A stretch of DNA of 64,000 bases from DASQUK01 sp963756425 (GCA_963756425.1 CAVWNW010000008.1:367303-431302), one strand, 5' to 3'; counted from the stretch's first letter, positions 20,271 to 28,796 are shown. The notes: a model not told the origin generated them from the letters alone. Program-made: numbers and translations.

Positions 20271-20299
20271 CGCGCGGCGCGTCCCCACCGACGGGCACA

Positions 20300-20827
20300 G
20301 TGCGCGTGGCCACCTGGGTCCAGTTCGAGCGTGAGGCTCCCGAGGTCGCCGAGGTCGCCACGCGCCTGTGGCCGGGCCCGCTGGCGTTACACCGCAACGG
20401 GTCACTGCCCGACGGCGCATCGTGGTTCGCAATCAGCTATCTCGGGACCGTGCGGCGCGACGGCGGCCCACGCGTGCACCCCTTCTGCCCGATCCTGGCG
20501 GGCGGGCGCCTGTTCGCGGCGATCCCCCGGTCGTCACCCAAGGGCTGGGACCTCCGGCGAGATCCCCGGTGCGTGATCCATGCCCTGCCGGGTGCCGACG
20601 ACGACGAGCTGTGCATCCGTGCCCTCGCCCGGGAGGTCTCCTCCGACGAATCGCTGCGCGCCTCGATCGACGCTGTCGTCGCGCGGACCCGGGTCGGAGG
20701 GATGATCGAATCGGTCGCGCACGATCCGCTGTTCGAGTTCGATCTCCGGCAGGTCGACGTGGCGCGCTGGGTCGACATCGGCCGGCCCGGCACCCATGCC
20801 GTCCGCCGTCAGTGGCGCGCCACGTAG
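20300..20827 (+). CDS. Pyridoxamine-5'-phosphate-oxidase-family flavoprotein
   Basis: The 175-residue split-barrel flavin protein has SWFAISYLGTVRRDGGPRV (about 41-59) and the strand pattern of FMN/F420-binding PNPOx-like proteins, including a DPRCVIHAL segment near 87-95. The start is a GTG at 20300; a second in-frame GTG lies two codons later. Actinobacteria have many of these, mostly reductases or haem-degrading relatives, and the substrate cannot be read from the sequence. It is convergent with the glycosylase gene. Confidence 0.78.
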   Translation: MRVATWVQFEREAPEVAEVATRLWPGPLALHRNGSLPDGASWFAISYLGTVRRDGGPRVHPFCPILAGGRLFAAIPRSSPKGWDLRRDPRCVIHALPGADDDELCIRALAREVSSDESLRASIDAVVARTRVGGMIESVAHDPLFEFDLRQVDVARWVDIGRPGTHAVRRQWRAT

Positions 20828-20898
20828 CGCCCACTGAGGCCCGCTAGCGCCGGAGGGAGCGCGGCGGCCGGAGCGGGATCTAGTGCCGCCTGGTGGCG

Positions 20899-21540
20899 CT
20901 ATCGCAGGGCCGGGTCGGTTCCCCCGCGGGCGAGCGCAACCGCTTCCCAGCAGTACCGCGCCACGACCGAGCGGTACGGCCGGAACCGGTCGCCCAGGGG
21001 CTGCAGCTCCCGCGGGGACGGCGTCCCATCCAGGGACCATGCGAGCCCGTAGCCCTGGCGGACCCCGAGGTCGTCGACGGGCCACACGTCGAGCCGGCGC
21101 AGCTCGAACATCAGGTACATCTCGGCCGTCCAGCGACCGATGCCCCGGACCCTGACCAGCCTGGTGATGATCTCCTCGTCCGACCGCCTGGAGGCGCCGC
21201 CGAGAACGACGGTGCCGTCCATCACCTTCGCCGACAGGTCCCGCAGCGACGCGAACTTCGCCTTGGACAGGCCGGCGCCCTTCAAGTCGTCGTCGGGCAC
21301 GGCGAGGAGCGCCTCCGGCGTCAGCGGGCCGTCCACGAGCGCCCGCACGCGCTGGAAGATCGCGTTGGCGGCGTGGCCGGCCAGCTGCTGGAACACGATC
21401 GCCCGCACGAGGGCGCCGAAGTGGCCGTCGGGATTGCGGGGGCGGTACCGGATCGGACCCACCAGGCTCACGAGCCGGGCCAGCACGGGGTCCGCGGACG
21501 CCACGGCGTCGATCGCCGTGGCGAGGGCTACGGGCGGCAT
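20899..21540 (-). CDS. DNA-3-methyladenine glycosylase II (AlkA-type, HhH-GPD)
   Basis: The 213-residue base-excision glycosylase has FQQLAGHAANAIFQRV (about 64-79), the helix-hairpin-helix LVRVRGIGRWTAEMYL (about 134-149) and the catalytic aspartate in VWPVDDLGV near 160. It removes alkylated purines from DNA. The AlkA N-terminal beta domain is absent, as in many compact actinobacterial members. I set the start at ATG 21540; the frame stays open upstream but with non-protein-like sequence. Confidence 0.9.
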   Translation of the reverse strand: MPPVALATAIDAVASADPVLARLVSLVGPIRYRPRNPDGHFGALVRAIVFQQLAGHAANAIFQRVRALVDGPLTPEALLAVPDDDLKGAGLSKAKFASLRDLSAKVMDGTVVLGGASRRSDEEIITRLVRVRGIGRWTAEMYLMFELRRLDVWPVDDLGVRQGYGLAWSLDGTPSPRELQPLGDRFRPYRSVVARYCWEAVALARGGTDPALR

Positions 21541-21952
21541 GCGACCCAAAGCTATGGCCGGCGCCACGCCCGGGGCGGGATCGATCGCCGGAGGTATTCG
21601 CTGTGACCCCAAGCGGGCCGGGCGTACGATCGTCTTCGTGCACGTCACAGCCGCCAGGCGATTTGTCGGCACCCGGGCCCTGCGGGCCGCGTGGCGCCGC
21701 AACGCCTGAGCCGCCGACTCCACGCCGGGCGAAGGGGCCGGGGATTCCATCGTCACCGTTCCCCGACGCCAAGGAGCCAGTCCGTGCCCCCCTATTTGAC
21801 CACCGCGCAAGTCACACGGGACCTGGTGCTCCGCGATCTCACCGGACGCGAACGCCCTCCGAGACCGCATCTATACGGCACTCCACGCCGGGGGCGCGCA
21901 GGAACTGACGGCGTGGCTGGCGACGCGGCATGGGACGTTCGGTATGTCCGGG
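21541..21952. other. 412-bp gap; holds a ribosome-binding site and a probable frameshifted short gene at 21784
   Basis: AAGGAG (21771-21776) sits 7 bases before GTG 21784, which opens PPYLTTAQVTRDLVLRDLT on the plus strand. After about 21843 the protein-like sequence moves to the next frame (ALRDRIYTALHAGGAQEL), so one extra base appears to break the gene. It then runs into the 3' end of the convergent TetR gene. The opening peptide faintly recalls the start of the PheS-related mystery ligase family; this is a weak impression. Nothing else is seen in the gap. Confidence 0.3.
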
Positions 21953-22540
21953 TCAGGAGGCGAACAGTGCCGTCAGGAGCTCGTCGACCGCCTCCTGGCC
22001 CCGGCGGATCGCCAGGCGGCCCTCGTCGGCGCGGGCGACCAGGAGCGCCACCTCGAGCAACGCCGCCAACACCACGTGTGCCATGACGTCGACCAGTTCG
22101 GGCTTGACCCGCCCGTCAGCGGCGATGGCCGCGATCGCGGCCTTGATGAGCCCGAAGGAGTGTTGCTCGTCGATCTCTCGCCAGCGCTCCCAGCCGACCA
22201 CGGCCGGTGCGTCGATGAGCGAGATGCGGCGCACCACGGGATCGCGACACATGGCCAGGTAGGCCGCGCAGCCTCGGCGGAGGCCGTCCAGCGGGTCGGT
22301 GGCGCCGCTTGCCGCCCGAGTGACCTTGAGCGTGGCTTGGGCCTCGACCGATTGGAGCACGGCCTCGAACAGCGCCTCCTTGCTCTTGAAGTGGTGGTAG
22401 AGCGCGCCCCGGCTGACACCGGCCGCGTCCAGCACGGCAGGGATCGCCGTCGCCTCGTACCCATTGGTGGCGAACAGCTCCGTCGCCACGTCGATCAGCG
22501 CCGCCCTCGTCGCCTGTCCCTGCGCCACCCGCTGGTTCAC
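21953..22540 (-). CDS. TetR family transcriptional regulator
   Basis: The 195-residue TetR repressor has the HTH at about 14-58 (AALIDVATELFATNGYEAT, then GVSRGALYHHFKSKEALFEAV). The C-terminal part matches the TetR_C region seen in regulators of hydrolase and efflux genes. The GTG start at 22540 follows a clear intergenic region. It is divergent from the alpha/beta hydrolase at 22619, and two 13-bp palindromes in between (22557-22569 and 22580-22592) are the likely operators. It should repress both genes until a small hydrophobic ligand binds. Confidence 0.92.
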   Translation of the reverse strand: MNQRVAQGQATRAALIDVATELFATNGYEATAIPAVLDAAGVSRGALYHHFKSKEALFEAVLQSVEAQATLKVTRAASGATDPLDGLRRGCAAYLAMCRDPVVRRISLIDAPAVVGWERWREIDEQHSFGLIKAAIAAIAADGRVKPELVDVMAHVVLAALLEVALLVARADEGRLAIRRGQEAVDELLTALFAS

Positions 22541-22556
22541 TGCAACAGCTTGACAT

Positions 22557-22592
22557 ACCGACTGACGGTCTGGAAATATACCGACCGTCGGT
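22557..22592. promoter_or_regulatory. Twin TetR-type operators
   Basis: ACCGACTGACGGT (22557-22569) and ACCGACCGTCGGT (22580-22592) are related 13-base palindromes 23 bp apart centre to centre, about two helical turns. They lie between the divergent TetR and hydrolase starts. ACCGACNGTCGGT-type palindromes are common operators of actinobacterial TetR proteins. Confidence 0.7.
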
Positions 22593-22618
22593 CTGTCAAA
22601 TCGCGAGGAGGCCCAACC

Positions 22619-23494
22619 ATGATGCCGAACGAGCTCGAAGGGCGCCGCCGGTCCGCAGCCACGGAGATCGGCGAGATCTCCTATCTCGATGTCGGCGAGG
22701 GGCCGACGGCCCTGTTCGTCCATGGCGTCTTCACCAACGCGCTGTTCTGGCGCAACGTGATCGCCGACGCCGGGGAACGGCGCCGCTGCATCGCGATCGA
22801 CCTGCCCGCCCACGGGCAGACGCGAACCACCGAGTCGTGGGACCTGTCGCTCGGCGGGATGGCGCACGCGCTCGCCGCCCTGTGCGATGCGATCGACGCC
22901 GACCAGGTCGATCTCGTCGCCAACGACACCGGCGGGGCCGTGGCGCAGATCTTCGCGGCCACCAATCCGCAGCGGTTGCGCAGCTTCACGCTCACCAACT
23001 GCGACACCCAGGGGAACATCCCGCCTGTGGGCTTCGCCCCGGTCGTCGAGCTCGCACGCCAGGGCGGCCTCGCCGACGTGGTCAAGAGCCTCGCCACCGA
23101 CTTCTCGCTGGCCCGCTCCGACGCCGGCTTCGGGTCCGGATACGAACGGCCGCAGGACCTGCCCGACGAGGTGCTCCGCGCCTACCTGGGGCCGCTCGCG
23201 GAATCCGACGTGCGCGCCCGCGAGCTCCAGCGCTGCGTCGCCCAGCTCGAGCCGGGACCGCTGCTCGCCGTCGAGCCGCAGCTCAAGGAGCTCGAGACGC
23301 CAACGCTGCTGGTGTGGGGCACGGGAGATCAGTTCTTCGATCTGTCATGGGCACGCTGGCTGCGCGACACCATTCCCGGCGTCACCGAGATCGTCGAGAT
23401 CGAAGGGGCCAAGCTGTTCTTCCCCGACGAACGCGCCGCCGACCTGGTCCCCCACCTCCGGAGCCACTGGGATGCGACTGCAGGCGATGAGTAG
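22619..23494 (+). CDS. Alpha/beta hydrolase with aspartate nucleophile position
   Basis: The 291-residue protein starts at tandem ATG codons (22619, 22622). It has HGVFTNALFWRNV (oxyanion loop, about 34-46) and the nucleophile elbow ANDTGG (about 101-106), with Asp where esterases have Ser. That matches haloalkane dehalogenases and epoxide hydrolases. The late acid region is WGTGDQFFD, but the usual catalytic histidine is not in its expected place: the segment reads GAKLFFPDERA. It may be a non-standard or non-hydrolytic member. It is divergent from the TetR gene that presumably controls it. Confidence 0.85.
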   Translation: MMPNELEGRRRSAATEIGEISYLDVGEGPTALFVHGVFTNALFWRNVIADAGERRRCIAIDLPAHGQTRTTESWDLSLGGMAHALAALCDAIDADQVDLVANDTGGAVAQIFAATNPQRLRSFTLTNCDTQGNIPPVGFAPVVELARQGGLADVVKSLATDFSLARSDAGFGSGYERPQDLPDEVLRAYLGPLAESDVRARELQRCVAQLEPGPLLAVEPQLKELETPTLLVWGTGDQFFDLSWARWLRDTIPGVTEIVEIEGAKLFFPDERAADLVPHLRSHWDATAGDE

Positions 23495-23533
23495 CCGCGG
23501 AGCGGAGGCGAGCCGATCAGACGGAGCGCCGGG

Positions 23534-23576
23534 CGCTGTGCCTGACACAGCGAGTCCGTCGGCGCCGATGGCGCCG
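23534..23576 (+). terminator. Two hairpins in series after the hydrolase gene
   Basis: CGCTGTG/CACAGCG (23534-23540 with 23546-23552, 5-base loop) is followed by CGGCGCC/GGCGCCG (23560-23566 with 23570-23576, 3-base loop). Both stems are perfect 7-mers. They start 40 bp past the hydrolase stop and likely terminate it, without a T-tract. Confidence 0.5.
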
Positions 23577-23653
23577 TGACACGCCGGGGTTCCGTCGCGC
23601 CGTAGGACCGGCCCACGGCCACGAGCTGGGTTACAGGTGGTAGGTCCCGTACG

Positions 23654-23779
23654 TCACGACCGGTCCCTCCGCCACCGGCGCAGGCCCCGGCGGTGCCGGC
23701 GGGAGGGTCGCCCCCGCTCGGCCTCGGCCCGGCGCTCGCGCATCCGCTCCTCGACGAGGTGTGGGAGCCACGGTTCCAT
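23654..23779 (-). CDS. Possible 41-residue basic peptide
   Basis: An ATG at 23779 preceded by GGAGGCAGGAA opens a 41-residue frame. It starts MEPWLPHLVEERMRERRAEA, then becomes arginine-rich. The helical, charged start looks protein-like, and an overlapping second frame (APVAEGPVVTYGTYHL) also looks protein-like, so a frameshift within a slightly longer gene is possible. It is the only candidate gene in the 479-bp gap between the hydrolase and the acetyltransferase. No family was recognised. Confidence 0.35.
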   Translation of the reverse strand: MEPWLPHLVEERMRERRAEAERGRPSRRHRRGLRRWRRDRS

Positions 23780-23973
23780 GAGTTCCTGCCTCCGTGTGCA
23801 TCTGTCCGTTGCCGCCCCTGTACGTGCCGCGGGCCGGGCCGGTTCGCGAATTCCGGCATGGACGGGGCTGGGGCGGCCAGAGACGATGCGGGATGGGGCC
23901 AAAGCGAGCCGTTCCTGCCCCCGGGCCCGGCATTGCCTGCCGCGATCGCCACGGTTCGCCCCGGGCCGTTTCG

Positions 23974-24486
23974 CTAGCCGGCCAGCTCTTCAGCCAGAAG
24001 ATCCATGAGCAGGCTGTCGTGCCAGCTGCCGTCCGGTCCCCGTTCGGAGGAGCGCAGGATGCCGACGGGGCGGAACCCCACCTTGGTGTAGCAACGGATG
24101 GCGGCCGCGTTGTCGGCCGCCGGGTCGATCTCCAGCCGGTGATGGCCGTGGTCGACGATGAGGTGCTGGGTCAGCGTCCGGACTGCATCGGTGCAAACAC
24201 CTCGCCCGTGGACGGCCGGGTCGACGTAGATGTCGATGCTGGCATGGCGGTAGTCCGGGTCGTCCTCGGCCTGCCACTGGATCCACCCGACGACCCGACC
24301 TTCCAGCTCGATCACGTACGCGACGATGTCCGGTTCGGCGAAGTCCTCCTCGACCGCAGCCACGATGTCGTCACCGCCGCGCCAGCGCGCGTAGACCTCC
24401 GGCGTGCGGCGGATCTCCACGAGCCTGGGGACGTCGGCCGGCGACGCGCGTCGCAAGCGAACCAGGTCACCCTGCAGAGCCGTCAC
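23974..24486 (-). CDS. GNAT-family N-acetyltransferase
   Basis: The 170-residue GNAT protein has the acetyl-CoA-binding motif A in YVDPAVHGRGVCTDAVRTL (about 87-105), preceded by GRVVGWIQWQ (about 63-72) and followed by NAAAIRCYTKVGFRPVG (about 126-142). The layout and length resemble aminoglycoside 6'-acetyltransferase-like and RimJ-like proteins, but the substrate pocket gives no firm match. A GTG start at 24486 fits the domain edge. It stands alone. Confidence 0.9.
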   Translation of the reverse strand: MTALQGDLVRLRRASPADVPRLVEIRRTPEVYARWRGGDDIVAAVEEDFAEPDIVAYVIELEGRVVGWIQWQAEDDPDYRHASIDIYVDPAVHGRGVCTDAVRTLTQHLIVDHGHHRLEIDPAADNAAAIRCYTKVGFRPVGILRSSERGPDGSWHDSLLMDLLAEELAG

Positions 24487-24588
24487 CGGGTCGAGGGTAG
24501 GTCTGCAACTCGAACCTACGGGCGCGACGTCCGTCCATGCGCGATGGATCGGGGCCTCCCGCCGAGAGGCCCCGATCCCCTGGCTCGA

Positions 24589-25608
24589 TCAGCGCTGCCC
24601 TGAGCCCAGATCCACGGCCACGCCGATGAGTGCGGACACCGCCTCGTCGACGTCCACGTCGTCGTTGCTACCCAGGCTGTTGACCTGGAGCAGGTCGCTG
24701 GCCTCGCTGCCGGTGATCCGCACCTCGGTCCTCAGGCCCTCGACGTCGACCCTCGCGCCGTCGGTCTCGACGTCGATCCGGTCGCTCCGCTCGGTGCCGT
24801 TGACGGTCACGACGTCGGGCTGGCCGTCGCCACCGCCGGCCGGGCCCGACAGGTCCACGTCTGCCCGGCGGAAGTCGGTGCCGGACATGTCCCCGACGCT
24901 GAACGTGTCGGGGGCGCCGAGGGCGGTGAGGTCCAGCCGCTCGACGCCGTCCATGTCCATGCGGATGTTGCCCGCGTCCCGCAGGAACAGCGACCGCTGG
25001 CCGTTGGCCGCCAGGCTCATGTTCTCCGCCACGCCGGCGCCGTTGAAGTCGAGGGTGTCCGTGCCGCTCTGGCCCTCGACGATGTCGCTGCCGTCGCCCG
25101 GGTCCCAGCGGAAGCTGTCGCTGCCGGAGCCGAGCACGGCCGAGTCGTTGCCGCGGTTGCCGTCGACGGCGTCCTTGCCGCTGCCGCCGATGAACAGCTC
25201 GATGCCGTCGCCGCCGTTCAGGCTGTCGTTGCCGCTGCCACCCGACACGGTCGCAGGCTCGTCGATGATGCCGTTGGCCTGGTCGACGCGGAACTGGTCG
25301 CTGCCGCTCCGCAGGAACACCTCGATCCGGCTGAACGTGTTGCGATCGAAGCTTTGCTCGGCGATCCCGTCGTCGTTCAGGTCGACCTGCATGGTGCCGG
25401 GAGCACCCGGGGCAAGTCGCAGCGCGATCCGGTCGCTGCGGGATGTACCGACGACGGTCAACGTGTCGTTGGCGACGCGGGCCGACGGCGACTGCGTCGC
25501 ACCTGCGGGATTCGCGGGGCCGGCCGCCGCCAGGCCGATCGCCAGAGCCGCCGCCGCTCCTGCGGTCAGGGCGAGCGGACGGGCTCCGGGGATGCGATGG
25601 ACGTTCAT
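24589..25608 (-). CDS. Secreted protein with RTX-like calcium-binding repeats
   Basis: The 339-residue protein has an N-terminal signal peptide (hydrophobic ALTAGAAAALAIGLAAAG, probable cleavage after AGA near residue 37). Aspartate/glycine-rich segments follow, of which GGSGNDSLNGGDG and GGSGKDAVDGNRGND match hemolysin-type calcium-binding nonapeptides. The rest repeats the theme SDRI, SDQF and SDLL, as in beta-roll or beta-solenoid proteins. It is probably exported and binds calcium outside the cell. ATG 25608 has AAGGGTCC upstream. Confidence 0.8.
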   Translation of the reverse strand: MNVHRIPGARPLALTAGAAAALAIGLAAAGPANPAGATQSPSARVANDTLTVVGTSRSDRIALRLAPGAPGTMQVDLNDDGIAEQSFDRNTFSRIEVFLRSGSDQFRVDQANGIIDEPATVSGGSGNDSLNGGDGIELFIGGSGKDAVDGNRGNDSAVLGSGSDSFRWDPGDGSDIVEGQSGTDTLDFNGAGVAENMSLAANGQRSLFLRDAGNIRMDMDGVERLDLTALGAPDTFSVGDMSGTDFRRADVDLSGPAGGGDGQPDVVTVNGTERSDRIDVETDGARVDVEGLRTEVRITGSEASDLLQVNSLGSNDDVDVDEAVSALIGVAVDLGSGQR

Positions 25609-25715
25609 GATCGGGACCCTTTCGGTGCCGTCGTCGACCCGGTGTCGACGCTGGCTCCCTCTACGCCGAGGGTCGCGGTTCGGTTCGCAGCGGGCGCCCG
25701 CCGCGAGCGCACGGG

Positions 25716-26591
25716 TCAGAAATCGGGATCCTCCCACCACGGATAGGGGGCGGGGAGGTCGGCGGGCACACGATTGGGGAACGTCGGCGGCCGCTTCTCC
25801 AGGAAGCTCGTCACGCCCTCGCGCACGTCGGCGCCGCGCCCGAGCGCTTCGAGGAGCGCAGAGTCGATCCGGTGGGCGGCCATGGGATGCGGCTCGCCAA
25901 GCATGCGCCAGAGCAGCGCCCGCGTGACGGTGGCCGAGACGGCAGAGGTGTGGGTGGCGATCTCGCCGGCGAGCTCGTATGCGGCCGGCAGCAGGGCATC
26001 GGGCTCGTGGATCGATCGCACGAGTCCTCCGGCGAGCGCCTCGTCGGCGCCGAACACGCGGCCGGTCGCACACCACTCCATCGCCCGGCTGATGCCGACA
26101 ACACGCGGCAGGAACCACGACGAGCATGCCTCGGGAACGATTCCCCGGCGCGCGAACACGAAGCCGAACCTCGCCGTGGCGGACGCCAGGCGCATGTCGA
26201 ACGGCAGGGCCATCGTGATCCCGACGCCGACCGCGGCACCGTTGATCGCGCCGATCAGGGGCTTGGTGCACGAGAAGAACCGCAGGGCAACGACGCCACC
26301 CTCGTCGCGGTGCCGGCCGTCGGGCTCCTTCACGACGCCGGCGGCGGCGGCGCGGGGGCCGCCGTAGTCGAACGTTGCGTCGCCCCCGCCGAGGTCCGCG
26401 CCCGCACAGAAGGCCTGTCCCCGCCCTGTCATCACCACGGCCCGTACCTCGGGATCGGCGTCGACGGCGTCGATCGCCGCGCACAGCTCCCGCTGCATGG
26501 TGACCGTGAAGGCGTTGAGGCGATGGGGGCGGTCGAGCGTGATGGTGGCCACGTGGCCGGCCACGTCGTAGGCGATCTGCTCGTACGTCAT
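25716..26591 (-). CDS. Enoyl-CoA hydratase/isomerase family protein
   Basis: The 291-residue crotonase has FCAGADLGGGDATFDYGGPR (about 61-80) and AINGAAVGVGITMALPFDMR (about 114-133) forming the oxyanion hole, with EACSSWFLPRVVG later. It ends in FLEKRPPTFP, typical of these proteins. It should act on an enoyl-CoA. Its ATG overlaps the end of a decayed paralogue (ATGA, 26588-26591), so it is the surviving member of a tandem pair. Confidence 0.92.
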   Translation of the reverse strand: MTYEQIAYDVAGHVATITLDRPHRLNAFTVTMQRELCAAIDAVDADPEVRAVVMTGRGQAFCAGADLGGGDATFDYGGPRAAAAGVVKEPDGRHRDEGGVVALRFFSCTKPLIGAINGAAVGVGITMALPFDMRLASATARFGFVFARRGIVPEACSSWFLPRVVGISRAMEWCATGRVFGADEALAGGLVRSIHEPDALLPAAYELAGEIATHTSAVSATVTRALLWRMLGEPHPMAAHRIDSALLEALGRGADVREGVTSFLEKRPPTFPNRVPADLPAPYPWWEDPDF

Positions 26592-26971
26592 GTCAGCGAC
26601 CCCCGAACCTGGGTGGCCGCTTCTCGACGAAGGCCGTGACGGCCTCCCGCATGTCCTCGCGGCTGGCGGAGCGCCCGCATCTTCGGTACCAGCGAGGCGA
26701 TGTGCTGCTGGCCCACCATGCCGGCTGGGACCCGCCCGAGGCCGTCCGTGCCGGGCGGGGTGCCGGCGCCCTTCAGGTCGAGCCCGGCGCAGAAACCCCG
26801 CCCGGCGCCGGTCAGCACGACGACCCGCGCGCTGTTGTCGGCCGCCACGCTGTCGAAGGCGCCGTGGAGGTCGGCGACGAGCTCGTGGCTCATGGCGTTC
26901 AGGCGGTCGGGCCGGTCGAGGGTCACGAGGGCCATCCCGGAGCGGGGTGACGAAACCTGCACGGTGGTCAT
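26588..26971 (-). pseudogene. Enoyl-CoA hydratase remnant with internal deletion and frameshift
   Basis: The open frame starts like an intact crotonase (VTLDRPDRLNAMSHELVADL, then FCAGLDLKGAG) but after KMRALRQP near 26668 it turns into low-complexity sequence. In another frame the same DNA reads REDMREAVTAFVEKRPPRF and then stops, which is exactly the C-terminal end of this family. So roughly the middle half of the gene, including the second oxyanion-loop segment, has been deleted, and the ends are joined out of frame. It cannot make an active hydratase. Confidence 0.8.
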
Positions 26972-27083
26972 GCAAAGCAGTCTCGCGGGTCGACGCCTCG
27001 CCGCCGGGCGCCGCCGTGGGTCGTGGCGTTGCCGTCCCGCAACCCCGTGGGCGGGTCAGGTCCGGGCGCTGGCCACCCCGGTT

Positions 27084-28289
27084 TCAGGCCGCCTTCTCGA
27101 GGATGTGTACGCCGCAGGCGGAGCCCAGGCCGATGACGTGGGCGAGCCCGACCTTGGCGTCGGCGACCTGGCGGTCGCCCGCCTCGCCGCGGAGGTGGTG
27201 GCAGACCTCCCAGACGTTGGCGATGCCGGTGGCGGCGATGGGGTGGCCCTTCGACTGGAGGCCGCCGGACACGTTGACGGGCGTGGCCCCATCACGCCAC
27301 GTGGCGCCGGACTCGAAGAACGGCACGGCCTCGCCCTGGTCGCACAGCATCAGGTTGTCGTAGTGGACCAGCTCGGCGGTGGCGAAGCAGTCGTGGAGCT
27401 CGACCAGGTCGAGATCCTCGGGGCCCACGCCGGCGCTCTCGTACGCCTGGACGGCGGCGTTGCGGGTCAGGGTGTTGACGTTCGGCAGCACTTGGCAGGC
27501 CTCTTCCCACGGGTCGGTCGTCAGCACCGACGCCGCCACCTTGACCGCCCGCCGCCGTTGGTCAGGGTCGAGCGTCTTGAGCTTCTCGCCCGTCACCACC
27601 ACGGCGGCGGCCGCCCCGTCGCAGTTGGCGGAGCACATGGGGCGGGTGTTGGGGTAGGCGATCATGACGTCGTTCATGATCTCGTCCAGCGTGAACCGCT
27701 TCGAGTAGGCCGCCAGCGGATTCAGGGTCGAATGGGCGTGATTCTTCTCGGAGATGCGCGCGAACAGCTCGAAGCTGGTCCCGCCGTAGCGGTGCCCGTA
27801 CTCCATCCCGATCTGGGCGAACACGCCCGGCATCGTCTCGGTGCCGATGCGGCCATCGGTCGGGGCCACCGCCCCGAACCGCCCCCGCGGCGTCCACGAC
27901 CCATCCTCGTCGGCCTTGCGGTTCGCGCCGGCCAACAGGCCCGCCCCGGCGAGCTTCTCCACGCCCACGGCCATGCCCAGGTCGCATTCCCCGGCCTTGA
28001 GCGCCATGATCGCCGTGCGCAACGCCGTCGCCCCGGTCGCGCACACGTTGGAGACGTTGTACACCGGGATCCCGGTCTGACCGAGCTGCTTCTGCAGCTG
28101 CTGGCCGATCGGCCCCGCACCGCCCATGAGGTTGCCGGCGGCCAACACGCCGATGTCCCGCATGGAGACCCCGCCGTCGGCCAGCGCGCCCTGCGCCGCC
28201 TCGACAGCCAGATCCACCGTGTCCCGCTCGGGGTGCTTCCCGAACTTCGTCATTTGAATGCCGAGGATCCAGATGTCATCAGCAGCCAT
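27084..28289 (-). CDS. Thiolase-family acetyl-CoA acetyltransferase / lipid-transfer protein
   Basis: The 401-residue non-decarboxylating thiolase fold has VSNVCATGATALRTA (nucleophile Cys near residue 83), VELHDCFATAEL near 300 and GHPIAATGIANVWE near 355. It lacks the usual second cysteine context of degradative thiolases and resembles SCP2/Ltp-type thiolases that pair with DUF35 OB-fold proteins. Its start shares one base with the OB-fold gene stop (TGATG). The pair should act as one complex on acyl-CoA; the substrate could be a branched or sterol side chain. Confidence 0.9.
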   Translation of the reverse strand: MAADDIWILGIQMTKFGKHPERDTVDLAVEAAQGALADGGVSMRDIGVLAAGNLMGGAGPIGQQLQKQLGQTGIPVYNVSNVCATGATALRTAIMALKAGECDLGMAVGVEKLAGAGLLAGANRKADEDGSWTPRGRFGAVAPTDGRIGTETMPGVFAQIGMEYGHRYGGTSFELFARISEKNHAHSTLNPLAAYSKRFTLDEIMNDVMIAYPNTRPMCSANCDGAAAAVVVTGEKLKTLDPDQRRRAVKVAASVLTTDPWEEACQVLPNVNTLTRNAAVQAYESAGVGPEDLDLVELHDCFATAELVHYDNLMLCDQGEAVPFFESGATWRDGATPVNVSGGLQSKGHPIAATGIANVWEVCHHLRGEAGDRQVADAKVGLAHVIGLGSACGVHILEKAA

Positions 28290-28711
28290 CACTGGCCTCC
28301 CTCACTCACCGTGGACACATCCACCGGCTCGAAACCGAACCCGACCGCCTCGACGCCCGACCCGTCCACGCCCACGGGCACGGTCGTCAGGCGGACCTTC
28401 ATCCCCAGCGCGACGTGCTCCGGCGTGGGCTCCACGTTCACCACGTTGCCCCGCACACTCGTCCCGTCGCAGTCGACCACCGACGCCACGAACGGCACCG
28501 GAATGCCCGGCGCCGCCAACGACACGATGGTGAACGCCCGCACCTCGCCCTCGTTCGCGACCCGAGCGCCTGAGAACTCGGTTCCACCGCAGCCTGCGCA
28601 GGCGTTGCGCCGATCGAAGTACCTCGCTCCACAACCCTGGCACTCCTGGGCGATCAGGTGCGGATCGTCGCCCAACACCAGGTAGTCGACCAGCGGCATC
28701 TGCTTGCTCAC
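28289..28711 (-). CDS. Zn-ribbon/OB-fold acyl-CoA-binding protein (DUF35 family)
   Basis: The 140-residue protein has a rubredoxin-like zinc ribbon with CQGCGARYF (about 24-32) and CAGCGGTEF (about 38-46), followed by an OB fold (AFTIVSLAAPGIPVPFVASV near 59-78). DUF35 proteins partner thiolase-like enzymes and bind acyl-CoA. The GTG start at 28711 has GGGGAG 9 bases upstream. The palindrome 55 bp further upstream is a likely operator. It is translationally coupled to the thiolase. Confidence 0.92.
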   Translation of the reverse strand: MSKQMPLVDYLVLGDDPHLIAQECQGCGARYFDRRNACAGCGGTEFSGARVANEGEVRAFTIVSLAAPGIPVPFVASVVDCDGTSVRGNVVNVEPTPEHVALGMKVRLTTVPVGVDGSGVEAVGFGFEPVDVSTVSEGGQ

Positions 28712-28765
28712 GTTGGCAACTCCCCTTCCGTCGCTCCGCTCCCTGAACAGGCCGAGACCGGGATT

Positions 28766-28777
28766 AGAGCATACTCT
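28766..28777. promoter_or_regulatory. Operator-like palindrome before the OB-fold/thiolase operon
   Basis: AGAGCATACTCT: four-base arms AGAG/CTCT around CATA, within a slightly longer A/T-rich context, 55 bp before the OB-fold start. It resembles GntR/FadR-type operators. A related 12-mer lies directly upstream of the double FadR gene (31461-31472), matching at 9 of 12 positions. Confidence 0.45.
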
Positions 28778-28796
28778 TTGTGCCGGTCACGCCGCC

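Noticed and set aside
21944..23494. 516-codon plus frame that includes the hydrolase
   Set aside because: The first 225 codons are antisense to the TetR gene; the real start is at 22619, after the intergenic operators.
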